Position numbers and translations under genes: made by a program
Shown here: positions 1 through 6,622 of the stretch, piece after piece
Layout of the letters: every line of letters starts with the position of its first letter
Position numbering within the stretch: position 1 is the first letter of the stretch
Notes under the pieces: generated by a model
Database searches by the model: none
What the model was told of the DNA's origin: nothing
The model's input: only the letters and a program-made list of their open reading frames with translations
Source: Flavobacterium sp.
GTDB lineage: Bacteria > Bacteroidota > Bacteroidia > Flavobacteriales > Flavobacteriaceae
Reading direction: 5' to 3'
Assembly (NCBI GenBank): GCA_023253295.1
Contig: JALRGZ010000285.1
Coordinates: 1 to 11,433, forward strand
Length of the DNA stretch: 11,433 nt

Positions 1-153
1 GTATGTCCCTGGATTTTATTTGACTATAAATCCTTAGGAAGAATGCACCCTGTTTATCAAAAAGGATATAACCGTAAAGGTTTACTTTCTGAAAAAGAAG
101 AGAAAAAGAAAGCATGGTTTATTATGTATGAATATTATAAAGAAAAACAGTAA
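1..153 (+). CDS. GH2 glycoside hydrolase (beta-glucuronidase/beta-galactosidase type), C-terminal fragment
   Basis: Frame 1 is open from the window edge to a TAA at 151-153 and gives 50 residues; the gene starts upstream of the window. The peptide begins with PWILFDYKSLGR and continues with GYNRKGLLSEKEEKKKAWF and a final YEYYKEKQ. This is the typical end of the GH2 TIM barrel in beta-glucuronidase-like enzymes: the P-W-x-L-x-D-(F/Y) strand, an R near the active site, then the (G/W)-x-N-R-K-G-L loop and the K-K-A-(F/W/Y) helix that closes the barrel. Both catalytic glutamates would lie upstream, so the substrate (galactoside, glucuronide or other) cannot be read here. The chain stops right after the barrel helix, so this enzyme lacks the C-terminal small-chain domain found in the next GH2 gene and is a different subtype. 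Family assignment is good; specificity is unknown. Confidence 0.8.
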   Translation, partial: VCPWILFDYKSLGRMHPVYQKGYNRKGLLSEKEEKKKAWFIMYEYYKEKQ

Positions 154-158
154 GATTT

Positions 159-180
159 TGAAATATTTTATTTCATTTTT
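159..180 (+). terminator. possible weak terminator hairpin after the first GH2 gene
   Basis: A 7-base inverted repeat, TGAAATA (159-165) and TATTTCA (169-175) with a 3-base loop, is followed at once by TTTTT. It starts five bases after the stop codon. The stem is nearly all A/T, so it would be weak and could be chance in AT-rich DNA. Confidence 0.3.
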
Positions 181-426
181 GATGATTATGTTAATCTCAA
201 AGTTTTTTTAAGAGTTTTTTGAATAGTCAAATTTAAGTGTATAGAAGTAGGGAATTTATAGAATTAAAAGGTATTAATGCACCATTGTGATACCAGATTA
301 GATACATTAGAATAGTATTTATGAAGTTGTAATCAATAATTTTGTAAGTTAATTTCTTTTGAAAATTAAAAAACAATAACAATTTATTAGCCTTTGATTT
401 TATATAAATCTTTAAAAAAAATCTTA

Positions 427-3400
427 ATGATGAGCACAAAAGCTTCGTGTATTCCAATATTTATATTGGCCTTATTTTTTTCATCCTTATTTGCACAACA
501 ACACGACTGGGAAAACGAGCAGGTAATTGGTATAAACAAACAATCAGCACATAGCGTTTACATTCCATATGCAACAATCGACCAAGCATTAGCCGATTAT
601 GCCGCAGAATCACCATTTTACCAGTGTTTAAACGGAACTTGGAAATTTAATTGGGTGAAATCACCGGATTTACGTCCGGTTGACTTTTACAAACCGGATT
701 TCAATGTGAATTATTGGGATAATATTGAAGTGCCTTCTAACTGGCAAATGAAAGGTTATGGGAAACCAATTTATACCAATATTACGTATCCTTTTGTAAA
801 GAATCCTCCCTATGTAATGGGACCGGGATATACTGGTTGGACCAATAGCGAGTTGCCTAATCCAGTGGGTTCCTATAGACGCAATTTTGTTGTTCCCGAT
901 AATTGGGATGGACACGAAGTTTACCTGCATTTTGCGGGTGTTAATTCGGCGATGTATGTTTGGGTTAATGGCAAAAAAGTGGGTTATAGTCAGGGAAGTA
1001 TGACTCCTGCCGAATTTGATATTTCTTCTTATCTTAAAAAAGGTGAAAATACGTTGGCTGTTGAGGTGTACAGATGGTGTGATGGCAGTTATTTGGAGGA
1101 TCAGGATTTTTGGCGTTTGAGCGGTATTTTTCGTGATGTGTTTTTATATGCTACACCTAAATTACAGGTCAGTGATTTTTTTGTAAAATCGGATTTGAAT
1201 GATGATTTTACTTCAGCAAGCCTTAAATCTGAGATTTCATTTGCAAATAAAGGATATAACGGAGCTGTTTCAGTTGAAGGATATTTATTGAAAGACAGAC
1301 AAAAATATCAAGGGGAGAAGCCTATTTTTTCCAAACAACTTTCGGCATCGAGTGTAGGTAAAAAGGGAGCAAAACTGATATTTGATACTCAGGTAGATCA
1401 TCCCGATTTGTGGTCGGCAGAAACGCCAAATTTGTATCAAATGGTCTTTGTCTTGAAAAACACATCGGGTAAAACACTCGAAGTTGTTTCGACTCCTTTT
1501 GGCTTTCGCAAAATAGAAATAAAAGATTCACAACTTTGGGTAAACGGAAAAAGCGTCTTACTTAAAGGTGTTAACCGACACGATATTGACCCAGAAAACG
1601 GACAATACATTTCTTATGAAAGTATGTTGCAGGATGTGAAATTATTCAAACAATTCAATATCAATACAGTACGTACTAGTCATTATCCAAATCATCCGGA
1701 TTTTTATAAATTATGTGATCGCTATGGTATTTACATGGTAAGTGAGGCCAATTTAGAGTCGCATGGTATGGGGTTTGAAAAGGAAGGATTAGGACATGAT
1801 GTTCGCTGGCAAAAAGCGCATGTTGACCGTGAAATATCTATGGTTGAGGCTTTCAAAAATCATCCGGCAATCATTATTTGGTCATTGGGTAACGAAGCGG
1901 GAACGGGTGTCAATTTTGAAGCTTGCCGTAAAGCAGTTCTGAATATAGATAAAACACGCCCAATTCATTATCAGGGTTACAACGAAGTGGCAGATATAGA
2001 ATCAATTATGTATCCAAGTGTGGAGTCGCTAGATGCGACCGGAGCTAAAAATGATCCTAAACCATTTTTTGCTTGTGAATATGCCCATGCCATGGGAAAT
2101 GCCGTGGGTAACCTTCAGGAATACTGGGATGTGATTGAAAAACACAAACGACTTATTGGTGGTTGTATCTGGGATTGGGTAGATCAGGGACTGCAAAAAG
2201 AAGTGCCCGGAAAACCCGGTGAATACTTTTTTGCCTATGGTGGTGATTTTGGAGACCGTCCAACCGACTGGAATTTTTGTGCCAATGGATTGACCACACC
2301 TGATCGTGCTATCACACCAAAAATGGAAGAGGTGAAAAAAGTGTATCAATATATTGGAATTAAACCACAGGATATACTGAATGGTAAAGTAAACATTAAA
2401 AATAAATACCAATTTATTAACCTAGAAAAATTTGACCTGAATTGGGAATTAAGTTGCAATGGCAGCGTGATTGAGTCAGGAATAATAGCTCCGTTTAATC
2501 TTGAGCCTGGTCAATCGACTGACGTGATGATTCCTTTTACAAAACCACAATTAAAAGCAGGCGCTGAATATTTCTTGAAAGTTATTTTCAAACTGCGTAA
2601 TGATGAAATTTGGGCATCGAGAGGACATGTGGTGGCTTGGGAACAATTGGCTGTACCGTTTGATGTTCCGCCTGTTGAACCAGTTCATCCGCAAACTTTG
2701 TCTTCACTTACTTATTATGAAAGCGGAGATTGGATTCAAGTTTCTGGTAAAGCATTCAACTTAAAATTCAATAAAAAGGTGGGTACTATAACTGATTTAG
2801 ATTATTTCGGTACGGCTGTTTTGCATACTAATCCAGAAGCTATAAACGGTGTTCGTATCGAAACAAGAACGATTTATACAGATACGTTAACCAATGCTCG
2901 TGTTGCTGGTCCGATATTGAATGTTTTCCGTGCACCAGTGGATAATGATTATTTTTTTGGTGGAGGTTATGGTCCAAAATGGCAAGCTGCAGCTTTGTAC
3001 AATATGAAACCGACTGTAAAAAATATTTCAGTTAGTAAAAAAGAAGATGCCCTTGTGATTGACGTAACCATTAATTCGAAATCCGTCAAAGGTTATGCTG
3101 TAGGACAGCACACTATTTGGAAAATTTACGGAAATGGTTTTATTGATGTGACCACAGATTTTGATCCTGACAAATTGGATTATCCATTAGCTAAACTTGG
3201 ATTCCTATTGCAAATGCCTGAAGGTTTTGAGGATGTAACTTTTTACGGAGCAGGACCACATGAAAATTATCGTGATAGGTTGCGTTCGGCTGCTATTGGT
3301 CAGTACAAAATAACAGTTGATGATATGTTTGTGCCTTATTTGCGTACACAAGACTGTGGTAACCGTTCCAATGTTAATTGGTTTACGGTTAGCAATCATA

Positions 3401-3693
3401 AAGGTGTGGGAATGATGGTTGTTGCAGATGATAAGATGAATTTTAGTGCGTTGCATTACACTCCATTAGATTTGGACAAAGCGAATCATCCTTATGAACT
3501 TAACCGCAGAAAAGAAACAATCCTGACTGTCGATATGCAACATAATGGACTAGGTGGCGGAAGTTGCGGTCCGGGTCCAATGGATAAATATTTGTTGAAA
3601 ACAGAAAAAGCAACTTTCAGTTTCTCAATTCGTCCGTATATAGGAAATATGGGAGATATGGGGGATATTGCTAAAATGAAACTTACTAAATAA
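427..3693 (+). CDS. secreted LacZ-like GH2 beta-galactosidase
   Basis: Predicted retaining beta-galactosidase of 1088 residues; E. coli LacZ has 1023. The frame is open from a TTG at 394, but I chose the ATG at 427 (the next codon is also ATG) because it gives a clean Sec signal peptide, MMSTKASCIPIFILALFFSSLFA, before QQ. Domains in order: jelly-roll sugar-binding domain (about 45-240, ending with the DFWRLSGIFRDV motif), Ig-like domain (about 245-360), TIM barrel (about 362-650), second Ig-like domain (about 655-745) and Bgal small-chain beta-sandwich (about 770-1080). Key residues line up with LacZ with matching spacing: H385 and H419 (LacZ H357, H391), acid/base E490 in GNEAG (E461), nucleophile E551 in ACEYAHAMGN (E537) and W582 in IWDWVDQG (W568). 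The residue matching LacZ W999 is Cys (C1047 in GGGSCGPGP), so the leaving-group site differs and lactose need not be the substrate. Likely periplasmic or outer-membrane facing, trimming terminal beta-galactose from oligosaccharides. Family confident; substrate inferred. Confidence 0.93.
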   Translation: MMSTKASCIPIFILALFFSSLFAQQHDWENEQVIGINKQSAHSVYIPYATIDQALADYAAESPFYQCLNGTWKFNWVKSPDLRPVDFYKPDFNVNYWDNIEVPSNWQMKGYGKPIYTNITYPFVKNPPYVMGPGYTGWTNSELPNPVGSYRRNFVVPDNWDGHEVYLHFAGVNSAMYVWVNGKKVGYSQGSMTPAEFDISSYLKKGENTLAVEVYRWCDGSYLEDQDFWRLSGIFRDVFLYATPKLQVSDFFVKSDLNDDFTSASLKSEISFANKGYNGAVSVEGYLLKDRQKYQGEKPIFSKQLSASSVGKKGAKLIFDTQVDHPDLWSAETPNLYQMVFVLKNTSGKTLEVVSTPFGFRKIEIKDSQLWVNGKSVLLKGVNRHDIDPENGQYISYESMLQDVKLFKQFNINTVRTSHYPNHPDFYKLCDRYGIYMVSEANLESHGMGFEKEGLGHDVRWQKAHVDREISMVEAFKNHPAIIIWSLGNEAGTGVNFEACRKAVLNIDKTRPIHYQGYNEVADIESIMYPSVESLDATGAKNDPKPFFACEYAHAMGNAVGNLQEYWDVIEKHKRLIGGCIWDWVDQGLQKEVPGKPGEYFFAYGGDFGDRPTDWNFCANGLTTPDRAITPKMEEVKKVYQYIGIKPQDILNGKVNIKNKYQFINLEKFDLNWELSCNGSVIESGIIAPFNLEPGQSTDVMIPFTKPQLKAGAEYFLKVIFKLRNDEIWASRGHVVAWEQLAVPFDVPPVEPVHPQTLSSLTYYESGDWIQVSGKAFNLKFNKKVGTITDLDYFGTAVLHTNPEAINGVRIETRTIYTDTLTNARVAGPILNVFRAPVDNDYFFGGGYGPKWQAAALYNMKPTVKNISVSKKEDALVIDVTINSKSVKGYAVGQHTIWKIYGNGFIDVTTDFDPDKLDYPLAKLGFLLQMPEGFEDVTFYGAGPHENYRDRLRSAAIGQYKITVDDMFVPYLRTQDCGNRSNVNWFTVSNHKGVGMMVVADDKMNFSALHYTPLDLDKANHPYELNRRKETILTVDMQHNGLGGGSCGPGPMDKYLLKTEKATFSFSIRPYIGNMGDMGDIAKMKLTK

Positions 3694-3716
3694 AAACAAA
3701 AACAATTTTTATTTAG
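3686..3716 (+). repeat. 11-base perfect inverted repeat spanning the GH2 stop codon
   Basis: CTAAATAAAAA (3686-3696) and TTTTTATTTAG (3706-3716) are perfect complements around a 9-base loop. The left arm includes the last codons and the TAA stop of the beta-galactosidase gene. The right arm contains the T-run, so transcription in either direction would meet a hairpin ending in U-rich sequence. It may be a weak bidirectional terminator or a 3'-end stabilising structure. Only the outermost pair is G/C, so stability is doubtful. Confidence 0.4.
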
Positions 3717-3885
3717 CTATTAGATGTGGAAACTGAAAATTAATCTAAGAGAACAGATTTAAATTGAAGTTGTTTTTTTGATTGGATATAAGAAATGATT
3801 GTTTTTGTAGATGGTAATTATCAGAAAATAAAGTTATAAAGAGGAAAGAATTAGTTTTAAAAAGGAATATTTAACAATTTAAAAA

Positions 3886-4836
3886 ATGAGAAGTCAATGT
3901 TTTAAACAAATAATCAAGTTGTTTATTTGTTGTATAGTGGTAAGTTCCAGTGCTTTTTGTCAAAGTAGGGTTGTCGATTTGTGGAATGGAAAAGTTCCGG
4001 GTGCAATACCCAAAGAAGATTATAAACAAATAGTTGATTCGGCTTACTGGATTAAGATAAGATATGTTTCTAATCCAACTATTCAGGTATATCCCGCAGC
4101 ATCTGATAATAACACAGGTACTGCTGTGGTGGTTTGTCCGGGAGGAGGGTATTATGGTTTGTCTTTTGTTGGCGAAGGTACCGAAGTGGCCAAATGGTTA
4201 AATGAGTTAGGGATTACGGCTGTTGTTTTACATTATCGTTTACCTGATGATGCTATTATGGAAAACAAATCAATAGCTCCATTACAAGATGGACAGGAAG
4301 CGATACGTATCGTACGTCGTAATGCAAAGAAATGGGGTGTAGATCCAAATAAAATCGGTATTATGGGCTTTTCGGCCGGAGGGCATCTTGCATCTACAGT
4401 TTCGACTCATTTTGATGAAAAGGTATATGAACCCAAAGATTCTACCAGTGCTCGTCCAGACTTTTCTTTATTAATTTATCCTGTAGTTTCGATGGATACT
4501 GTCATAACACATGGAGGGTCAAGGGAAAATTTATTGGGTAAAAATCCAAGTCAGGAATTGGTAAAACATTTTTCTAATGCTCTTCAAATTAGCCCAAAAA
4601 CACCTCGGGCATTTATGATACATTCTATGGATGATAGCACAGTTCCTGTAGAAAATAGTATAGAATATGCATTGGCATTGAAGAAAAATAATATTCCTTG
4701 TGAACTCCATATTTATGAACACGGAGGACATGGCTACGGACTAGGAAAGAAAAATTCAGGTACCGAATCAACCTGGACGAATGCCTGTGAAAAATGGCTG
4801 AAGGCTAACGGTTTTTTGAATACAGTTAAAAATTGA
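3886..4836 (+). CDS. secreted alpha/beta-hydrolase esterase (BD-FAE / acetyl-xylan-esterase-like)
   Basis: Serine esterase of 316 residues with an N-terminal Sec signal peptide (about residues 1-25, ending SSSAFC before QS). The body is one alpha/beta-hydrolase domain (about 75-310). Visible parts of the active site: oxyanion-hole glycines in CPGGGYYG (G86-G88), nucleophile S163 in GFSAGGH, acid D250 in the D-x-x-V-P loop (MDDSTVP) and base H282 in HGGHGYG. This pattern fits the BD-FAE/esterase group often annotated as acetyl-xylan esterase or xylanase B in polysaccharide-utilization loci; such enzymes usually remove acetyl or feruloyl groups from glycans. It sits 192 bases after the GH2 gene and next to a second, unrelated esterase downstream, which suggests a decorated, acetylated substrate. 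Some relatives act on small esters or are uncharacterised. Start ATG 3886 is well supported by the signal peptide; the best Shine-Dalgarno-like AAAAAGGA lies too far upstream to decide it. Confidence 0.88.
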   Translation: MRSQCFKQIIKLFICCIVVSSSAFCQSRVVDLWNGKVPGAIPKEDYKQIVDSAYWIKIRYVSNPTIQVYPAASDNNTGTAVVVCPGGGYYGLSFVGEGTEVAKWLNELGITAVVLHYRLPDDAIMENKSIAPLQDGQEAIRIVRRNAKKWGVDPNKIGIMGFSAGGHLASTVSTHFDEKVYEPKDSTSARPDFSLLIYPVVSMDTVITHGGSRENLLGKNPSQELVKHFSNALQISPKTPRAFMIHSMDDSTVPVENSIEYALALKKNNIPCELHIYEHGGHGYGLGKKNSGTESTWTNACEKWLKANGFLNTVKN

Positions 4837-4855
4837 TTTGGTTTTAATTTTTAAC
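4825..4855 (+). repeat. 10-base perfect inverted repeat spanning the esterase stop codon
   Basis: GTTAAAAATT (4825-4834) pairs perfectly with AATTTTTAAC (4846-4855) over an 11-base loop that begins with the rest of the TGA stop (4834-4836). The stem extends three more pairs (ACA 4822-4824 with TGT 4857-4859) if one A is bulged. The right arm carries a 5-T run. Design and position match the repeat at the end of the preceding GH2 gene. Possible terminator or mRNA 3'-end element. Confidence 0.4.
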
Positions 4856-4912
4856 ATGTTGATTTGTGAATAGTTATGAGTTTACTCAAAGTATGTGGGT
4901 TATCGATAGTTT

Positions 4913-4928
4913 AATACAAATTTGTATT
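4913..4928. promoter_or_regulatory. 16-base perfect palindrome upstream of the DUF1593 gene, possible operator
   Basis: AATACAAATTTGTATT is a perfect palindrome whose end lies 29 bases before the chosen ATG at 4958. It has no loop, so it suits a dimeric DNA-binding protein better than an RNA hairpin. There is no regulator gene in the window to pair it with, and palindromes of this kind do arise by chance in AT-rich DNA. Confidence 0.25.
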
Positions 4929-4957
4929 TAGATGGTTACTATTTAAATTGGAACACA

Positions 4958-6376
4958 ATGAAGTTTTTTATCTTATTGTTTTTATTATCATTCCACTTTC
5001 TTTTTAGTCAGGAGGATCAAAAACACAGGCTCATTGTACTTACAGATATTGAAGCCGATCCTGATGATACACAATCATTGGTGCGTTTACTTTTATATGC
5101 TGACGAAATTGAAATAAAAGGACTTGTGGCTACCACCTCATGTTGGCAAAAAGCAAGGGTTTGTCCAGAATCTATAAAAAGAGTAATCAATGCGTATGAA
5201 AAGGTACAACCCAATCTTTTAAAACATAATTCAGCATATCCAAAAGCGGAAGAACTGTATGCGTTAGTAAAACAAGGAATTCCTGAATACGGAATGACAG
5301 GAGTTGGAAAAAATAAAGATTCAGAAGGTTCAGATTTAATAATTAATGAACTACTAAGAGAAGATGACAGACCATTATGGATTTCGGTTTGGGGAGGTGC
5401 TAATACCTTGGCACAAGCTTTATATAAATTAAAAGCTACTAAAAAACCAGACGAACTCAAAATGTTAATTGCAAAACTCAGAGTTTATACCATTTCTGAT
5501 CAGGATGATAGTGGAATCTGGATTCGGAGCAATTTTTCCCAACTGTTTTACATTGTCAGTCCGGGTGATGATTATAGTAACGCCACATGGAACGGTATTA
5601 TGAGTGTTATTCCCCGAATCGACAATAAAACAATCAGCAATTCTTGGATAGCTGCAAATATTCAGCAGGGACACGGAGCACTTGGCGCAGTTTATCCTGA
5701 TGTAACCTGGGGTATGGAAGGCGATACACCGGCATTTTTATCGCTTATTCAAAATGGATTAAATAATGCCGAACATCCCGATTGGGGCGGCTGGGGCGGC
5801 AGGTACGAATTGTATAAGCCCGATTTCTTGATTCATAAAAAAGCTGGTTCAGGAGTACCTTCCCAACCTGAAACAAGAAAGATTTGGACGGATGCAGTTG
5901 ATACTTATTCACCGTACATTTCTAATGAATATGGTAGAAATGTGAAGTTGGATACACTTATTTTCAGCGATAATAAAGCATCATTATGGCGATGGAGAAA
6001 TGATTTTCAAAATGATTTTGCTGCCCGTATTGATTGGTGTACTAAATCTTTTCAGGAAGCCAATCATCGGCCAATTATTGAACTTAGCCATTCCGAAAAT
6101 ATTACAGTAAAATCAGGGCAGGGTTTTGGCATGGATGCTTTTGGTACAATTGATCCTGATGGAGACAGTTTTAGTTTTTTGTGGTTCAATTATCCTGAGG
6201 CAGGTACCTATAAAAGGCTTATTAAAATTGAAGGAGCAGATAATTCGCATGGTGTCTATTTGAATGCCCCTAAGGTGGATAAGGAAGAAACTGCTCATTT
6301 TATTTTGAAAGTAACCGATAAGGGTAAGCCTCAATTATCCAGTTATAAAAGGATTATAGTAACAATAAAACCTTAG
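4958..6376 (+). CDS. secreted DUF1593 protein (nucleoside-hydrolase-like, Sde182-type cellulose-binding family)
   Basis: Protein of 472 residues. The frame is open from a TTG at 4922, but ATG 4958 gives a standard signal peptide (MKFFILLFLLSFHFLFS before QE), so I chose it. Residues about 24-300 match DUF1593, a relative of the inosine-uridine nucleoside hydrolase fold: LIVLTDIEADPDDTQSLVRL (25-44) replaces the usual D-x-D-P-G-x-D-D metal loop, so E32 stands where hydrolases have the second Asp, while D30, D36 and D37 are kept. D256 in GMEGDTPAF could be the distal Asp of the pocket. Residues about 370-472 form a beta-sandwich like the Sde182 C-terminal domain, with a calcium-like loop TIDPDGDSF (398-406). 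The namesake family is described as cellulose-binding, but the N-terminal fold argues for a glycan-cleaving or ribosyl-like hydrolase activity. Placed between two esterases and beside a dead rhamnosidase gene, a role in polysaccharide breakdown is likely but unproven. Family confident, reaction unknown. Confidence 0.85.
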   Translation: MKFFILLFLLSFHFLFSQEDQKHRLIVLTDIEADPDDTQSLVRLLLYADEIEIKGLVATTSCWQKARVCPESIKRVINAYEKVQPNLLKHNSAYPKAEELYALVKQGIPEYGMTGVGKNKDSEGSDLIINELLREDDRPLWISVWGGANTLAQALYKLKATKKPDELKMLIAKLRVYTISDQDDSGIWIRSNFSQLFYIVSPGDDYSNATWNGIMSVIPRIDNKTISNSWIAANIQQGHGALGAVYPDVTWGMEGDTPAFLSLIQNGLNNAEHPDWGGWGGRYELYKPDFLIHKKAGSGVPSQPETRKIWTDAVDTYSPYISNEYGRNVKLDTLIFSDNKASLWRWRNDFQNDFAARIDWCTKSFQEANHRPIIELSHSENITVKSGQGFGMDAFGTIDPDGDSFSFLWFNYPEAGTYKRLIKIEGADNSHGVYLNAPKVDKEETAHFILKVTDKGKPQLSSYKRIIVTIKP

Positions 6377-6412
6377 CGGTATAAGATTTAAAAGAATTAT
6401 CATTTAGTAAAA

Positions 6413-6460
6413 AGGAAAAATAAAGAATAGCACTTTTAGCTTTTTCCTGATTTTGTTTTC
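6413..6460 (+). terminator. possible terminator hairpin after the DUF1593 gene (overlaps the GH78 relic)
   Basis: AGGAAAAA (6413-6420) and TTTTTCCT (6441-6448) form a perfect 8-base stem around 20 bases that can pair further (AAAG with CTTT), followed by GATTTTGTTTT. It lies 37 bases after the DUF1593 stop. The left arm is also the ribosome-site-like AAAAAGGA of the GH78 relic and the right arm its signal-peptide Phe codons, so the pairing may be accidental or may only have gained a role after the gene died. Confidence 0.3.
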
Positions 6461-6600
6461 ATTATTTGAAAGTTAAACCTCAGGAAATCAATATTGTGAG
6501 ATTGCAATCGGAATACATTATCACTCCATTGGGTATTGATGTCCCTCAGCCATGTTTTTAGCTAATTGGTTTGAATTAAATAGGACATCATGTAAGTAAA
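6420..6600 (+). pseudogene. relic of the 5' end of a GH78 alpha-L-rhamnosidase gene
   Basis: This stretch between two intact genes holds decayed coding sequence in shifted frames. From 6420, ATA-AAG-AAT reads (M)KNSTFSFFLILFSLFES, a clear Sec signal peptide whose start has become ATA; an AAAAAGGA lies just before it. That frame stops at 6474. In the frame from 6451 to the TAG at 6559, residues VRLQSEYIITPLGIDVPQP (6496-6552) match the hallmark N-terminus of bacterial GH78 alpha-L-rhamnosidases, of the form L-x-x-E-Y-x-x-N-P-L-G-I-D-x-x-x-P-R-(F/L)-S-W. Here the N has become T and the R has become C (TGT). After CF the frame breaks again; a third frame (6561-6596) reads ANWFELNRTSCK, plausibly the shifted S-W-x-x-L continuation. 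So I see a lost start codon, at least two frameshifts, and deletion of the rest of what should be roughly a thousand codons. The spacing resembles a normal gene that followed DUF1593 and preceded the SGNH esterase. The identification rests on motif recognition by eye. Confidence 0.72.
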
Positions 6601-6622
6601 GCATAAAATATAAATAGTTAGA

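Noticed and set aside
388..396. TAGCCTTTG as a promoter -7 box for the GH2 gene
   Set aside because: It has three bases between TA and TTTG instead of two, and the nearest TTTG upstream (358-361) is not at -33 spacing.
394..426. TTG-initiated 11-codon extension of the GH2 beta-galactosidase
   Set aside because: It adds a Lys-rich stretch in front of a signal peptide that already starts properly at ATG 427; TTG starts are rare in this group and no ribosome site supports it.
154..426. A second gene relic in the gap before the GH2 beta-galactosidase
   Set aside because: I read this gap for conserved motifs as at 6420-6600; it is broken by frequent stops and shows no family motif. The 74-codon minus-strand frame here is Ile/Asn/Lys/Phe-rich noise.
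2029..2412. 127-codon open frame on the minus strand
   Set aside because: It is antisense to the catalytic part of the GH2 gene, whose conserved motifs explain the sequence fully.
4922..4957. TTG-initiated 12-codon extension of the DUF1593 protein
   Set aside because: The start falls inside the 16-base palindrome and puts polar residues before a clean signal peptide beginning at ATG 4958.
5017..5460. 147-codon open frame on the minus strand
   Set aside because: It lies wholly within the DUF1593 coding region, is Ser-rich and low in complexity as expected for an antisense shadow, and shows no recognisable domain.
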